A DNA stretch of 64,000 nt, taken from assembly GCF_004360155.1 (NCBI RefSeq), contig NZ_ML178722.1, positions 51,173 to 115,172 on the forward strand, read 5' to 3'. This DNA is from Paraglaciecola marina. Lineage in GTDB: Bacteria; Pseudomonadota; Gammaproteobacteria; Enterobacterales; Alteromonadaceae. The translations under genes and the position numbers were made by a program. Positions 1-9,300 of the stretch are shown here, one piece after another. The notes below the pieces were generated by a model that searched no databases, had not been told where the DNA came from, and saw only the letters and a list, made by a program, of their open reading frames with translations. Every line of letters begins with the position of its first letter. Within the stretch, counting starts at the first letter, position 1.

Positions 1-354
1 CTTAACCCAAGTTTGTATGTCAGTACTTTTGAAGGCCCCACTATCAACACAGGTATATCACCTAACTTAGGCATGGATGACGGTGTGGCTAGGCCTATTG
101 TCAGAGTTGAACCTAAATACCCAGCAACGGCTGCCCGGGATGGTAAAGAAGGTTGGGTAAAACTCAGCTTTTCCATTAATACTCAAGGAGCAGTAAATAA
201 CATTAAAGTAGTTGATGCCGAACCCAAAAGAGTATTCGAGCAAGCTGCAAGACGGGCGTTGGCAAAGTGGAAATACAAGCCCAACATAGTACAAGGCACC
301 CCACAACCACAAGATGGTATGGTAGTTATGTTAGACTTTAAATTAGGTAGTTAA
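1..354 (+). CDS. TonB-family C-terminal domain protein (5' truncated)
   Basis: The reading frame is open from base 1, so the true start lies upstream and only about 117 C-terminal residues are seen. They form one TonB C-terminal domain: the P-I-V-R-V-E-P-K-Y-P entry, then the G-K-E-G-W-V stretch, then A-R-R-A-L-A-K-W-K-Y-K-P near the end, all typical of energy-transducer TonB or TonB-like periplasmic proteins. Such a domain contacts TonB-dependent outer-membrane receptors and passes on proton-motive energy. The N-terminal anchor and proline linker cannot be seen, so a TonB-domain peptidase or other fusion is not excluded. The sigma-factor gene follows 68 bp downstream after a GC-rich hairpin. 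Confidence 0.8.
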   Translation, partial: LNPSLYVSTFEGPTINTGISPNLGMDDGVARPIVRVEPKYPATAARDGKEGWVKLSFSINTQGAVNNIKVVDAEPKRVFEQAARRALAKWKYKPNIVQGTPQPQDGMVVMLDFKLGS

Positions 355-371
355 ATAGCCCTATCTAATAT

Positions 372-398
372 TGGCCGCCGCTTTGTATGGTGCGGCCA
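372..398 (+). terminator. GC-rich hairpin after the TonB-domain gene
   Basis: A perfect 7 bp stem (TGGCCGC at 372-378, GCGGCCA at 392-398) closes a 13-base loop 17 bp after the TonB-domain stop codon. Only three T follow, so it would be a weak intrinsic terminator or attenuator limiting read-through into the sigma-factor gene. Confidence 0.4.
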
Positions 399-422
399 TT
401 TACAATACATTAAGGAGCGTCT

Positions 423-1001
423 ATGAGCTTTGCGTTAACCTTAAAATCTTTGATAGTTGATAGGCATAGTAACGAGAGCGTTATGCTCCGTTATGCCGAG
501 TCTGGCAACAAAGCCTTGTTAACTAAGCTGTATACAGCCTGTGGCGACGACTTGTACCATTTTGTACTAACACTCTCTGAACCTATTTTAGCCCAAGATA
601 TATGTCAAAAAACCTGGCTGAAGGTTATGGAAAAAAAACACCTTTTTCGAGATTCAGGGCAATTTAAAGCTTGGTTATTTACCTTAGCTCGTAACCTGCT
701 GATTGATGAATTGAGACAAGGTAAACCCATGACTGGAGATATTAATTCAATACATGATAACTCGAAGGCCTTAGATACAAAGCACGAGCAATCAGATATA
801 CACGGTGTTTTTGAGCAGACACTATTGTCACTGTCTTTTGAACAGCGAGAAGCCTTCTGTTTGCAACAAGAAGGATTTAGCTTACAAGACATCGCGAATA
901 TTACCCATTGCGGAATTGAAACGGTCAAAAGCAGACTTAGATACGCCAAACAGCACCTTAGCAAACAACTTGAAAAATATGCAGAGACAGACCATGACTA
1001 A
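423..1001 (+). CDS. ECF-type RNA polymerase sigma factor
   Basis: This 192-residue protein has the two-domain layout of group IV (ECF) sigma-70 factors. Region 2 shows A-Q-D-I-C-Q-K-T-W-L-K-V, then F-K-A-W-L-F-T-L-A-R-N-L-L-I-D (about residues 58-100). Region 4 is a helix-turn-helix near the C-terminus with L-Q-D-I-A-N-I and G-I-E-T-V-K-S-R-L-R-Y-A. It should direct RNA polymerase to a dedicated promoter set in response to an envelope or other signal. The start is fixed by an AAGGAG Shine-Dalgarno at 412-417. Its last 8 bases overlap the next gene, which encodes a single-pass membrane protein, the usual arrangement for an ECF factor and its membrane-bound controller. The regulon is not evident. 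Confidence 0.9.
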   Translation: MSFALTLKSLIVDRHSNESVMLRYAESGNKALLTKLYTACGDDLYHFVLTLSEPILAQDICQKTWLKVMEKKHLFRDSGQFKAWLFTLARNLLIDELRQGKPMTGDINSIHDNSKALDTKHEQSDIHGVFEQTLLSLSFEQREAFCLQQEGFSLQDIANITHCGIETVKSRLRYAKQHLSKQLEKYAETDHD

Positions 1002-1572
1002 AGATAACGAACCGTCTGAAGAAGCACTTGCAAAGCTTTACAGTAAACGTAAAGCAGCACATCTCGCACCAGTGTCTATCAAACGTAAGCTTTTAGAGAA
1101 ACAAACAAGCCACAAAACAACCACAGCAATTTTTAACCGAATAAGTTATGTGGCTGTGGCAGCAAGTACCCTACTATTAATTAGTATTATGATGTTTCGA
1201 AATGTGCAATTTAATAAACCACAATTAGCCTATCAAAGCGTTGAAATTCACACATTGAATAATGCCAAGGACTTGTCCTCAGAAGGTATTCGTAATCGCT
1301 ATGCCCAGCATTATAAAGACTACCTAAATCAACGGAAAACTTATGCCCAGCACCATCAAAAACGCGCAGTGTTGAGCGTTACTGAGAATATCTGGCAACT
1401 AAAAACCTGTGATGATGAAGTGATGCAACTATCTGAGGAGCTTATATCGGCCTTAACCGACCTTCAGCAAATTGATATGCAGCTCAACTCAGGGGATGTC
1501 GTTGAAATTGCATTTGACCAAAGTGGTATTATTTTAGGAATTCAAAGAAGCTATACCCCACTAAGTTGTTAA
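994..1572 (+). CDS. Single-pass membrane protein, possible anti-sigma partner
   Basis: The start chosen is the ATG at 994, which overlaps the sigma-factor stop (ATGACTAA), a translational-coupling geometry. The frame stays open further upstream to 805, but that part is a shadow of the sigma gene. The 192-residue product has a charged cytoplasmic N-terminus (about 45 residues), one membrane segment rich in V, A, L and I (about 48-67), and a roughly 120-residue outer part. This matches the layout of an anti-sigma factor, with the N-terminus holding the sigma factor and the outer part sensing. I see no ZAS zinc motif (HxxxCxxC) and do not recognise the family, so the anti-sigma role rests on position and topology. 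Confidence 0.7.
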   Translation: MTKDNEPSEEALAKLYSKRKAAHLAPVSIKRKLLEKQTSHKTTTAIFNRISYVAVAASTLLLISIMMFRNVQFNKPQLAYQSVEIHTLNNAKDLSSEGIRNRYAQHYKDYLNQRKTYAQHHQKRAVLSVTENIWQLKTCDDEVMQLSEELISALTDLQQIDMQLNSGDVVEIAFDQSGIILGIQRSYTPLSC

Positions 1573-1641
1573 ATATTAATAGTAACCACTGAATTAGTTA
1601 TATGATTCAATCAATTAAGTTATTTTAAGGCGAAGTTTTGA

Positions 1642-1671
1642 TTTATCCACAGGTGTAAAAAAGGCTACAAT
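1642..1671 (+). promoter_or_regulatory. Candidate sigma-70 promoter for the 1712-3142 gene
   Basis: TACAAT at 1666-1671 matches the -10 consensus in five of six positions. A poor -35 (TTTATC, 1642-1647) lies 18 bp upstream. Transcription would begin near 1678, which makes the ATG at 1676 unusable and supports the ATG at 1712. Confidence 0.35.
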
Positions 1672-1711
1672 AGAAATGAACATTTCATCTACGCCTCGTA
1701 CTGGAGATATC

Positions 1712-3142
1712 ATGGACAAAAAATTAGCATCGAAGGCTAGTGTTAGTAGTCGCAGCACTAGCCAAAAAGCCTTGCGCTTAAATCTGGACGAAAAGAAATA
1801 TGGCACCATAGTAGAAATAGGTGCAGGGCAAGAAGTTGCCAGACAATTTTTCTTAGCAGGTGCTGCAGCCGGTACCATTGCAAAAACCATGTCAGCCTAT
1901 GATATGAAATTTTCTGACGCCATTTATGGCGTACAAGAGAATAGACGATATGTAAGTAAAGCTCGTGTTCAAGCCATGATGGAGCAAGAGTTTGATTTAG
2001 TAATCGACAGGGTTGCCGACATCCGCTCTAAATCTTCTCGTTTCTTTGCTTATGCAGCAACGGTTGCGGCGAAAAGTTTCAATAGAAACAATGAGTGCCA
2101 TGCTTGGTGTGGTGTTAGAGTGCAAATGTACCCAGGTGCTCAGCCTTCTAACATCATAGTTCATGTTAGAATGTTAGACGATAATGCAGAAGCCCAACAA
2201 CAAGCTTTGGGCGTGATTGGTGTAAACTTAATTTATGCTGCCTATCACTACTTTGAAGATCCCAAAAAAATCATAGACTCTCTAACCGATGGAATGAAAC
2301 CCAATAGAGTAGAAATTGACGCTATTGATTTCGAGGGCCCTTATTTTGAAGATTCAGATAATCGCGCTCAAAATATTCATCTGATCCGCAGTTGGAAAGC
2401 ACGTGCTGTAATGTTCAAACCAGATGGCACAGTTACCGTACCGGCAGAAATGCTTTATAAGAAAAACGTCATGACTATTCGTGGTTCGTTTAGACCAGTA
2501 ACCAAGCTTAATGTTGATATGATTGAGCAAGGCCAGCAATCATTTGCAAACCTACCAGGTGTGAATCCTGAAAACACTATAGCCATTGCTGAAATATCGT
2601 TAAATGATATTCACGGTAATGACGCAAAAGTGCCAGAGAAGGATATAGTTCAAAGAATACAGTTACTTAACTCTCTTGGTTATAACGTAATGATATCGGA
2701 TTATACTCGGTACTTTTCACTCAGAGCTTACTTCAGGCAATTTACTAAACTACAAATTGGTATTGTTGTTGGAATGGTTAATCTCAAACAAATATTTAAT
2801 GAAGATTTCTATCGTGGTGTTGAGGGTGGAATTTTGGAAGGGTTTGGTAAGTTATTTCCAGACAATACTCGTTTATTTGTTTACCCAGAAATGGACGAAG
2901 ACGGTAATTTGAGTGAGTTTACCGACGTAAAAGTGCCAGAACACTTACGCTTTTTGTATCGTCATTTATTAGAGAATGGCTTTTTACATGGCATCGAATG
3001 TAGTGATTCTGAGCTATTTAATATTTATTCAAGAGAAATTTTAAAACAAATATCTGGTGGTCAAGAAGGCTGGCAAGAGAATCTACCCGAGGGTGTTGCT
3101 GAAGAAATTATCAGAAATAAGTTCTTTGGCTATAGGGGCTAA
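1712..3142 (+). CDS. Large conserved cytoplasmic protein of unknown function
   Basis: The 476-residue protein has no signal peptide or clear membrane segment. The ATG at 1712 is preferred over 1676 because GGAGA at 1703-1707 is correctly spaced and the likely -10 box sits at 1666-1671. Visible landmarks are G-A-G-Q-E-V-A-R-Q-F-F near the N-terminus, then A-K-T-M-S-A-Y-D and F-S-D-A-I-Y-G, a G-V-N-L-I-Y-A-A-Y-H-Y-F stretch and R-G-S-F-R-P-V-T-K in the middle. From memory, similar proteins in Bacteroidetes and marine proteobacteria are auto-annotated as nicotinate-nucleotide adenylyltransferase. I see no HxGH nucleotidyltransferase motif here and do not accept that name. It is transcribed alone and ends in a strong terminator. 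Confidence 0.8.
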   Translation: MDKKLASKASVSSRSTSQKALRLNLDEKKYGTIVEIGAGQEVARQFFLAGAAAGTIAKTMSAYDMKFSDAIYGVQENRRYVSKARVQAMMEQEFDLVIDRVADIRSKSSRFFAYAATVAAKSFNRNNECHAWCGVRVQMYPGAQPSNIIVHVRMLDDNAEAQQQALGVIGVNLIYAAYHYFEDPKKIIDSLTDGMKPNRVEIDAIDFEGPYFEDSDNRAQNIHLIRSWKARAVMFKPDGTVTVPAEMLYKKNVMTIRGSFRPVTKLNVDMIEQGQQSFANLPGVNPENTIAIAEISLNDIHGNDAKVPEKDIVQRIQLLNSLGYNVMISDYTRYFSLRAYFRQFTKLQIGIVVGMVNLKQIFNEDFYRGVEGGILEGFGKLFPDNTRLFVYPEMDEDGNLSEFTDVKVPEHLRFLYRHLLENGFLHGIECSDSELFNIYSREILKQISGGQEGWQENLPEGVAEEIIRNKFFGYRG

Positions 3143-3170
3143 TTGCCGCTCTATAAAAAGACTATTGAAT

Positions 3171-3197
3171 AAAAAAGGAGCCTAGTGCTCCTTTTTT
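3171..3197. terminator. Bidirectional intrinsic terminator
   Basis: A perfect 11 bp stem (AAAAAAGGAGC, 3171-3181, with GCTCCTTTTTT, 3187-3197) closes a 5-base loop, with A-runs and T-runs on both sides. It sits between two convergent genes, 28 bp after one stop and 1 bp after the other, so it can end both transcripts. Confidence 0.9.
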
Positions 3198-3198
3198 A

Positions 3199-3717
3199 TT
3201 ATTCTAAATACTTGGTAAGTGCTTGCTTACATGATTCAAAAGCTAACTCATCTAAGTTAAGCGTTTTCGGGTCTACCCAATAATAGTTACTTACCTCACT
3301 TTGCTGTAATACCAACCTTGGCTCCGAGTTTAGTATCAATTCAAAGAAGCAGTCTACCGTATGGTAAACCACGTTTTTATATAAATACTGGTTAGGAAAT
3401 GAATATAAATAAGACATCTCAGAATCTGCTACAGATAGCTGTAATTCCTCAAATAACTCACGACATAGAGCTTGTTCATTAGACTCCCCATAATCAACAA
3501 AGCCACCGGGAATATCCAACTTACCTTTAGCAGGGTCTAACGCTCGCTCCAATAAGAGTATTTTATTGTTAAAGACAATAAAAGCCCCTGAGGCAGCAGC
3601 CACATTGTGAAAATACGTAAAGTCACAATGGCTACAACGGTAGGACTTTTCGCCATCCTTAGCTAGGCTAGCGCTACCACATTTCACACAATATAATGAT
3701 TCAGTCACATTATTCAT
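3199..3717 (-). CDS. Nudix hydrolase with N-terminal zinc ribbon
   Basis: The 172-residue protein begins with a four-cysteine zinc ribbon (C-V-K-C and C-S-H-C, about residues 10-35), followed by a Nudix fold. The Nudix box GX5EX7REUXEEXGU is nearly intact: G-G-F-V-D-Y-G-E, then R-E-L-F-E-E-L. The zinc-ribbon plus Nudix layout recalls NADH pyrophosphatase (NudC) and related small hydrolases. The substrate is a nucleoside diphosphate linked to another group but cannot be named from sequence. It lies 5 bp downstream of the metalloprotease gene on the same strand and probably shares its transcript. It ends at the bidirectional terminator. Confidence 0.88.
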   Translation of the reverse strand: MNNVTESLYCVKCGSASLAKDGEKSYRCSHCDFTYFHNVAAASGAFIVFNNKILLLERALDPAKGKLDIPGGFVDYGESNEQALCRELFEELQLSVADSEMSYLYSFPNQYLYKNVVYHTVDCFFELILNSEPRLVLQQSEVSNYYWVDPKTLNLDELAFESCKQALTKYLE

Positions 3718-3722
3718 AATCT

Positions 3723-6143
3723 TTAAATAGGAGAGCCTGGGGGTAGAGGTTTAGCACTAAACTGTGATTTCCACTCCCCTAAATGCCAGTAATGCTCGAG
3801 TTGTCTGGCCATTACTGCATTGTCTGGGTTACGGTTATGATTTTTAAGCCATTTATGTAAGCCTGTTAATTCTGCCTCTATAGCGCCTCTTACCTCTGGC
3901 GCTAAATTATCTTGAGATAAGGCTTTTACAGTTTGATCAAGTACCAAGTAATTAATGCGTTTACTGAGTTGTACATGTTCCTCATTCGTTCCATTTTTTA
4001 TGGTTTGTTTAAAGATAACTGTAAACAACTGCTTTATATCTGGTGTACCTTTTGCAAATTCATTTTGTGCTGCAACTCGATTTAAACGTTCAGCTTTTAG
4101 CAACAGAGCCAGACTATATGCGGCTGAAGATTCAGCGGCTGTAATAGGATCAAAGGTTAATCCGGTGCGGCCCTTAAAGCTTTCTCTGTTAGCCCTGTCA
4201 CCGTATGCTTTAGGTGTAATAAGTTGGCTGATATGTTCGGGAATACTCAAAAAATCAGTGCTTAAAGTAGTTAACATCGCCTTAATGGCCTCTTTTTGAG
4301 TATTAGACTCAACCACTTGAACCCCTTTTGCTTCAGTGTAATCCCCTTTAGTTTCGTATTCGTAATAGATACCACCAATAAGTTTTGCTACCGCGTCAAC
4401 CTGATAACGATGTAGCAAATATATAGGCGCTAGAGTTTCTTCTAGTGAAGATAAGGTACTCCCTGATTCAAGGGTTCTTAAGCCAAAGTTATCAAGAGCA
4501 ATTTCTCTAACCTTGGTTAACTTATAAAGCTCATCAATAGATGAACTTCCCCCATCCCACAAATGTCCATCAGCACTGGCTGCATGGGAGGGCCGAGCAT
4601 CTGGATCAGACTGATATTTAAAGCCTTTATCACGGGCACCAGCGACTAAAGCTTTAAGACCTTGCCGCTCATCAGTCTGGTTAGCAAATTGTTGGTAACC
4701 ATAAGCAATAACGTACTTATCCCATTCACCTATGTTTACATCATAAGCATCTTCTAAATCCACTTTTCCTTTTTTAATAGTCACATAGGGGTGCGGATAA
4801 TCCATCACAGACGCGCGGCCATATTCACTTGCGGCAAAGTTGTGGGCTATTCCTAAAGTGTGACCAACCTCATGGGCTGATAACTGACGAATACGGGCTA
4901 GTGCCATGGCTTTTTGTTTACTGGTATCAGCATCAATATCTGATTTTCCGTCTTCACTAAAGGGGCTAGTTAACCCAATGGCGATTAAGTAATCTTGCCT
5001 TACTCGCAATGAACCTAAAGTAACATGACCTTTGATGATTTCACCTGTACGGGGGTCAATTACAGATGAGCCATAAGACCAGCCTCTAGTAGCTCTATGC
5101 ACCCACTGAATGACGTTATAGCGCACATCCATGGGGTCAGCTCCCTCTGGTAGGACTTTCACTTGAAAAGCATTTTTGTAACCTATTGCGGCAAAAGCTT
5201 GATCCCACCAAAGCGCCCCATCTTTTAAGGCACTCATCACAGGCTCTGGAATACCTGGGTCAAGATAATAAACAATAGGCTCAATAGGCACACTTACATC
5301 AGCACTTGGATTTTGTTTAGATAATCTGTGCCTAGGAATGAACTTCTGGGACATACTCTTTTCAATTGGCACTGAGTAATCTTGGTACTCCATTGACCAA
5401 AACCCGGAAAAAGGCACAAACCTGCGGGCTTGATATTGGTCATCTGGCAATTCAATTAAAGAGTGGTGTAAATGCACTGAAATACTTAAAGGAGCTGGTG
5501 TAACTTGTCGAACATACTCACCAGGTTTACTGCCACCAAAAGTAACAAGGGCCTCTAACTCAGTATTCTTAGGAAAGGCTTTACTCTTTTTTAAATAAAC
5601 TCCACTACGGCTAACATCCGGCTTATAGCTACCTTGCTTTCTAGCTGACAAACGTTGAGATATTTGATGAATATCAGATAACAAAAACGCCGTGTAATCA
5701 ATCAATACCGTGTCGTTAGATGATGCAACTACTTTAAAACCTGCAATTACTGAATCTGCAAAGGCTTCATCTATACTAGCCTTCTCAGCCTTATTAGTTG
5801 AGCTCGCTCGATACTCGGTGTTCAACTGTTTTAAGAACACTTTATTGCCGTAGCGTTCAAATTTAACTAGCCGAGTCTCACCCAACTGGCCACGATCTAG
5901 CCCTATATCGTTGGAGCCTATTCCTTGAGGCAAACTACTTTGAAATAAGAAGTCTTTGTCAAGCTTGTCTACTTCTAGATAAATTTTGTCGGTTTTATCA
6001 TCATAATAAAAATCAAAATAACCGGCTTGATGCTGCATTTCACCGGTAAAGTCGGCTATATCTTCAAATCCGTGTGCTGCTAATGAGTACAAAGACACTG
6101 ACAATAAAAGTAAACAAATAGACACAATACGCATATTAATCAT
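3723..6143 (-). CDS. Secreted zinc-dependent metalloprotease (DUF5117/DUF4953 type)
   Basis: The 806-residue protein has an N-terminal signal peptide (I-C-L-L-L-L-S-V-S-L-Y, cleaved near A-A-H-G). The zinc site at residues 424-434 is extended metzincin-like, H-E-V-G-H-T-L-G-I-A-H-N-F, and is followed by S-V-M-D-Y-P, a Met-turn equivalent. Family knowledge places it with the large proteases carrying DUF5117, DUF5118 and DUF4953 domains that are common in Bacteroidetes and marine gammaproteobacteria. It probably degrades external or periplasmic protein. The ATG at 6134 (M-R-I-V-S-I) is an alternative start, as AAGAG lies at a better distance from it than from the ATG at 6143. A perfect dyad lies in its upstream region. 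Confidence 0.88.
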   Translation of the reverse strand: MINMRIVSICLLLLSVSLYSLAAHGFEDIADFTGEMQHQAGYFDFYYDDKTDKIYLEVDKLDKDFLFQSSLPQGIGSNDIGLDRGQLGETRLVKFERYGNKVFLKQLNTEYRASSTNKAEKASIDEAFADSVIAGFKVVASSNDTVLIDYTAFLLSDIHQISQRLSARKQGSYKPDVSRSGVYLKKSKAFPKNTELEALVTFGGSKPGEYVRQVTPAPLSISVHLHHSLIELPDDQYQARRFVPFSGFWSMEYQDYSVPIEKSMSQKFIPRHRLSKQNPSADVSVPIEPIVYYLDPGIPEPVMSALKDGALWWDQAFAAIGYKNAFQVKVLPEGADPMDVRYNVIQWVHRATRGWSYGSSVIDPRTGEIIKGHVTLGSLRVRQDYLIAIGLTSPFSEDGKSDIDADTSKQKAMALARIRQLSAHEVGHTLGIAHNFAASEYGRASVMDYPHPYVTIKKGKVDLEDAYDVNIGEWDKYVIAYGYQQFANQTDERQGLKALVAGARDKGFKYQSDPDARPSHAASADGHLWDGGSSSIDELYKLTKVREIALDNFGLRTLESGSTLSSLEETLAPIYLLHRYQVDAVAKLIGGIYYEYETKGDYTEAKGVQVVESNTQKEAIKAMLTTLSTDFLSIPEHISQLITPKAYGDRANRESFKGRTGLTFDPITAAESSAAYSLALLLKAERLNRVAAQNEFAKGTPDIKQLFTVIFKQTIKNGTNEEHVQLSKRINYLVLDQTVKALSQDNLAPEVRGAIEAELTGLHKWLKNHNRNPDNAVMARQLEHYWHLGEWKSQFSAKPLPPGSPI

Positions 6144-6215
6144 CTCTTAAAATAACCAAAAGCCATTAACTTAATAATGGCAAATTCACATAAAAAAGTA
6201 AGGGGAATATTAAAG

Positions 6216-6253
6216 ATCCATTGATACATTTAAAATTGTACATATCAATGGAT
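6216..6253. promoter_or_regulatory. 38 bp perfect dyad upstream of the metalloprotease gene
   Basis: ATCCATTGATA (6216-6226) is repeated inverted as TATCAATGGAT (6243-6253) around a 16-base AT-rich spacer. It lies 65 bp after the surface-lipoprotein stop and 73 bp before the protease start, both on the minus strand. It could end the long upstream transcript, although the T-run is poor, or be a repressor or activator site for the protease gene. Confidence 0.45.
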
Positions 6254-6318
6254 GTAAGAACTTAAAACTCTGTTTAATCTTGGTCGTACAGCAGAAACCT
6301 GAAACCCAAAATTGAACG

Positions 6319-9300
6319 TTATTCTATGATTTCAATTTCTCGAATAAATGGATACTCAACCGGTAAGTTAGCGCCAAAGTCTCGCACCCATATTCTTAAT
6401 GAATACTTACCAGGAGGCTGCATAATGCCGTTACCAGACTCGCCATTCCAGTCATAAGAGACTTCTTGAGCCCCTGCTACACCATCAATACCCCCGCCTA
6501 ATTGGGTTCGTACTAATTCATTAATAGTCGTAAATCCTGACTCATCAAATATATAGATGGTAACAACAGCACTTTCGGTAATGTAAAATGAAATATTACC
6601 AGGCGTACCATCCGTTAAATAAACCGGAGTAATAGTTAGATTTTCAACCACAACCGGGGTTAAATCTATAACGATATCAGTACTTGCTTCATCCGTTTGT
6701 CCTTTGTCATTAACGATAGAGGCAGTAATAGTATATATTTCTTCAGGCATTGGCTCTCCATTTTCCTGAAGGCCATCCCATTCTAAATAACCAGAAGGAC
6801 CAGTACCCGAAGCACTTGTTAATACGGTTCCTTCTTGATCTTTAACTTCCATATTCCAATCTAATGTTTGATTAAACGTAGCATTAATAATGGCAGTATC
6901 GGTTCGACCATCAAAATTGGGTGAAAATGCCTCCCTGTCAGAAATTAAAGATTCTATTCTAGGATCTCGGTCGGCAGAATCTGCATCATTGATTAATATG
7001 CTTCCAAAGCGACTTACCGCGTTTACACCGTCCCCATTTTCAGCAGATATAGAATAAGTATAGGTATCTGGCTCAACTATATTACCCTCGGTATCAGAGC
7101 CATCCCATATTAGGTTCACACTGTTTGCAATAGCACTCGAATTTTGAAGCACTTTACCTACATCATTTGTTATAAGTACCTGCCAATACATTAAATCAGA
7201 TAAAGCAGCACTAATAACAATAGGTGCTTCCGAGTTAGGGTCGTAAAAATCAGGGATATCAGATAGATCACTAATGACTGGAAGATCAATTGCGCCATAG
7301 GACATTAAAATATCAAATGAGTCAAAGCGGTTGTCATCCCAAGCTACGGCAACATTATTGTTACTATCAACATCCATACTCACCACTAATGAACCATTGT
7401 CACTAGGTGAGATAACCAGCGATTCAGAAAAAGTTAAACCGCCATCATCTGAAAAGCTAAATTCTGTTTCATAATTCCCCGTAGTCGTATCAGACCAAGA
7501 TATAAAAATATCCCCCGTTGGTCCTACCTTTAAAGAGCCATAGATAGACGTACCACTATTATCAGAAATGTTCACTTTTTCATTAAATGTGGCACCACCA
7601 TCATTTGATGCTAAAAAGAATAACTCAGGGTTTCCGCCAGCCTCTAACTCTTCATCCCATGATATGTAGACATTTTCCCCAAACACCTCTATATCAGCAC
7701 GTTGCATGGAAAACTCAGAGGTATTCAAAGTACTAATTGATCCAAAACTCTCAGCAAGATCATTAGATTGGGTAAATTGAAGCTTATCTTTTTCAGTCCA
7801 AACTAATTTAACATCGCCACTACCATTGGCGAACAATGACGGCTCTACAATCACAGATATAGGAAAAGTTACTTGTTCATCGAGTGGAGAAAATGTATTA
7901 CCACCATCCAATGAGCGAATAACTGACACTTCACTATTAGAAGACCAAGCAACAAAGATATTACCTTCTTCATCAATGGCAATAGTCGGCTCTACACTTG
8001 ATTCTTCGGAATTAGAAATATTCTTTTCTGGGTTGATCTCAGTTGGGTCATTAGAAGGCACAATTTCAAATGTTTCTAACTCTTCATTGAAGGTTAAGGA
8101 TAAGTGATAAATATCCGAGAAATTTGACTTAGTATCTTGCCATATAACATGTACATCACCATCTGGCGCTATTGCTATCTGTGGCCTTTGTGCAAGACCA
8201 ATAATATTTGACTCGGTATTCGATAGCTTAACAGGCTCACTGGCTTCAAGGCCTTGCACCTTCACTGCACTATAATAAACCTCCAAGGCACCTTCAATAC
8301 CAGTGTTGTCATCCCAAACCACATGTATATAACCTCGTTCATCAAATGCAATACTTGGTCTAAAGGTTAATCCAGGGTTGTCTGAAAGGTTTAAGGGTTC
8401 AAAAAAACCAAACTTATTAGCACCTTCCCCCACATCACAAAGGTCCCCTATACCGTTTTCATTTTCATCTGCTTGATCAACATTTGGAATAATGGTGCAA
8501 TTATCTTGATTATCGGCTATTGAATCGCCATCTTGGTCACAGGCGTCACCTACATTGTCATTATTAGAATCTAATTGATCTTCATTGGCGACAAGAGGGC
8601 AATTATCGACACTAAAACCAATACCATCATCATCTAAGTCGCAGGCGTCACCGATACCATCTTGGTTACTATCGATCTGATCTGCATTTGGAATTAATGG
8701 GCAGTTATCAATATCAATACTGATGCCGTCATCATCAAAATCACAGGCATCACCTACGCCATCGCCATTACTATCAAGTTGATCTGCATTGGTTAAAAGT
8801 GGGCAGTTATCTTCGGTACTTGAGATACCATCATTATCAGTATCACATACATCCCCAACGCCATCACCGTTAGTGTCGAGTTGATCTGTATTAGCAATAG
8901 CCGGGCAATTATCTGAATCGATACTGATGCCATCGCTATCGGCATCACAGGCGTCTCCTACCCCATCCCCATTGCTATCAAGTTGGTCCTCGTTTTCAAG
9001 TAATGGGCAGTTATCCAATAAACTCTCAATGCCGTCATTATCTGTATCACAGGCATCTCCTAAGCCATCACTATTTGAGTCTAATTGGTCACTATTAACA
9101 ACTAGAGGGCAGTTATCAAACTCGTCGTCTACAAGATCATTATCATTATCTAGATCACATTGATTAATAATACCATCACTGTCCATGTCACCAGCATTGG
9201 GATTGACTGTGGCTGAGCACCTATTTTCTTCAGTATCTAGGTAAGAATTTCCTTCTCCACAGGCAAATAAAAGAAAAGTGAGGAATACCAGAGCAAATAA

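Noticed and set aside
805..993. An open frame that extends the membrane-protein gene upstream to 805
   Set aside because: It lies inside the sigma-factor gene in another frame. The ATG at 994 overlaps the sigma stop as expected for a coupled pair.
8431..9189. Regular 102 bp periodicity that could be taken for a CRISPR array or minisatellite
   Set aside because: The frame is continuous and encodes thrombospondin type 3 calcium repeats; units diverge as protein repeats do.
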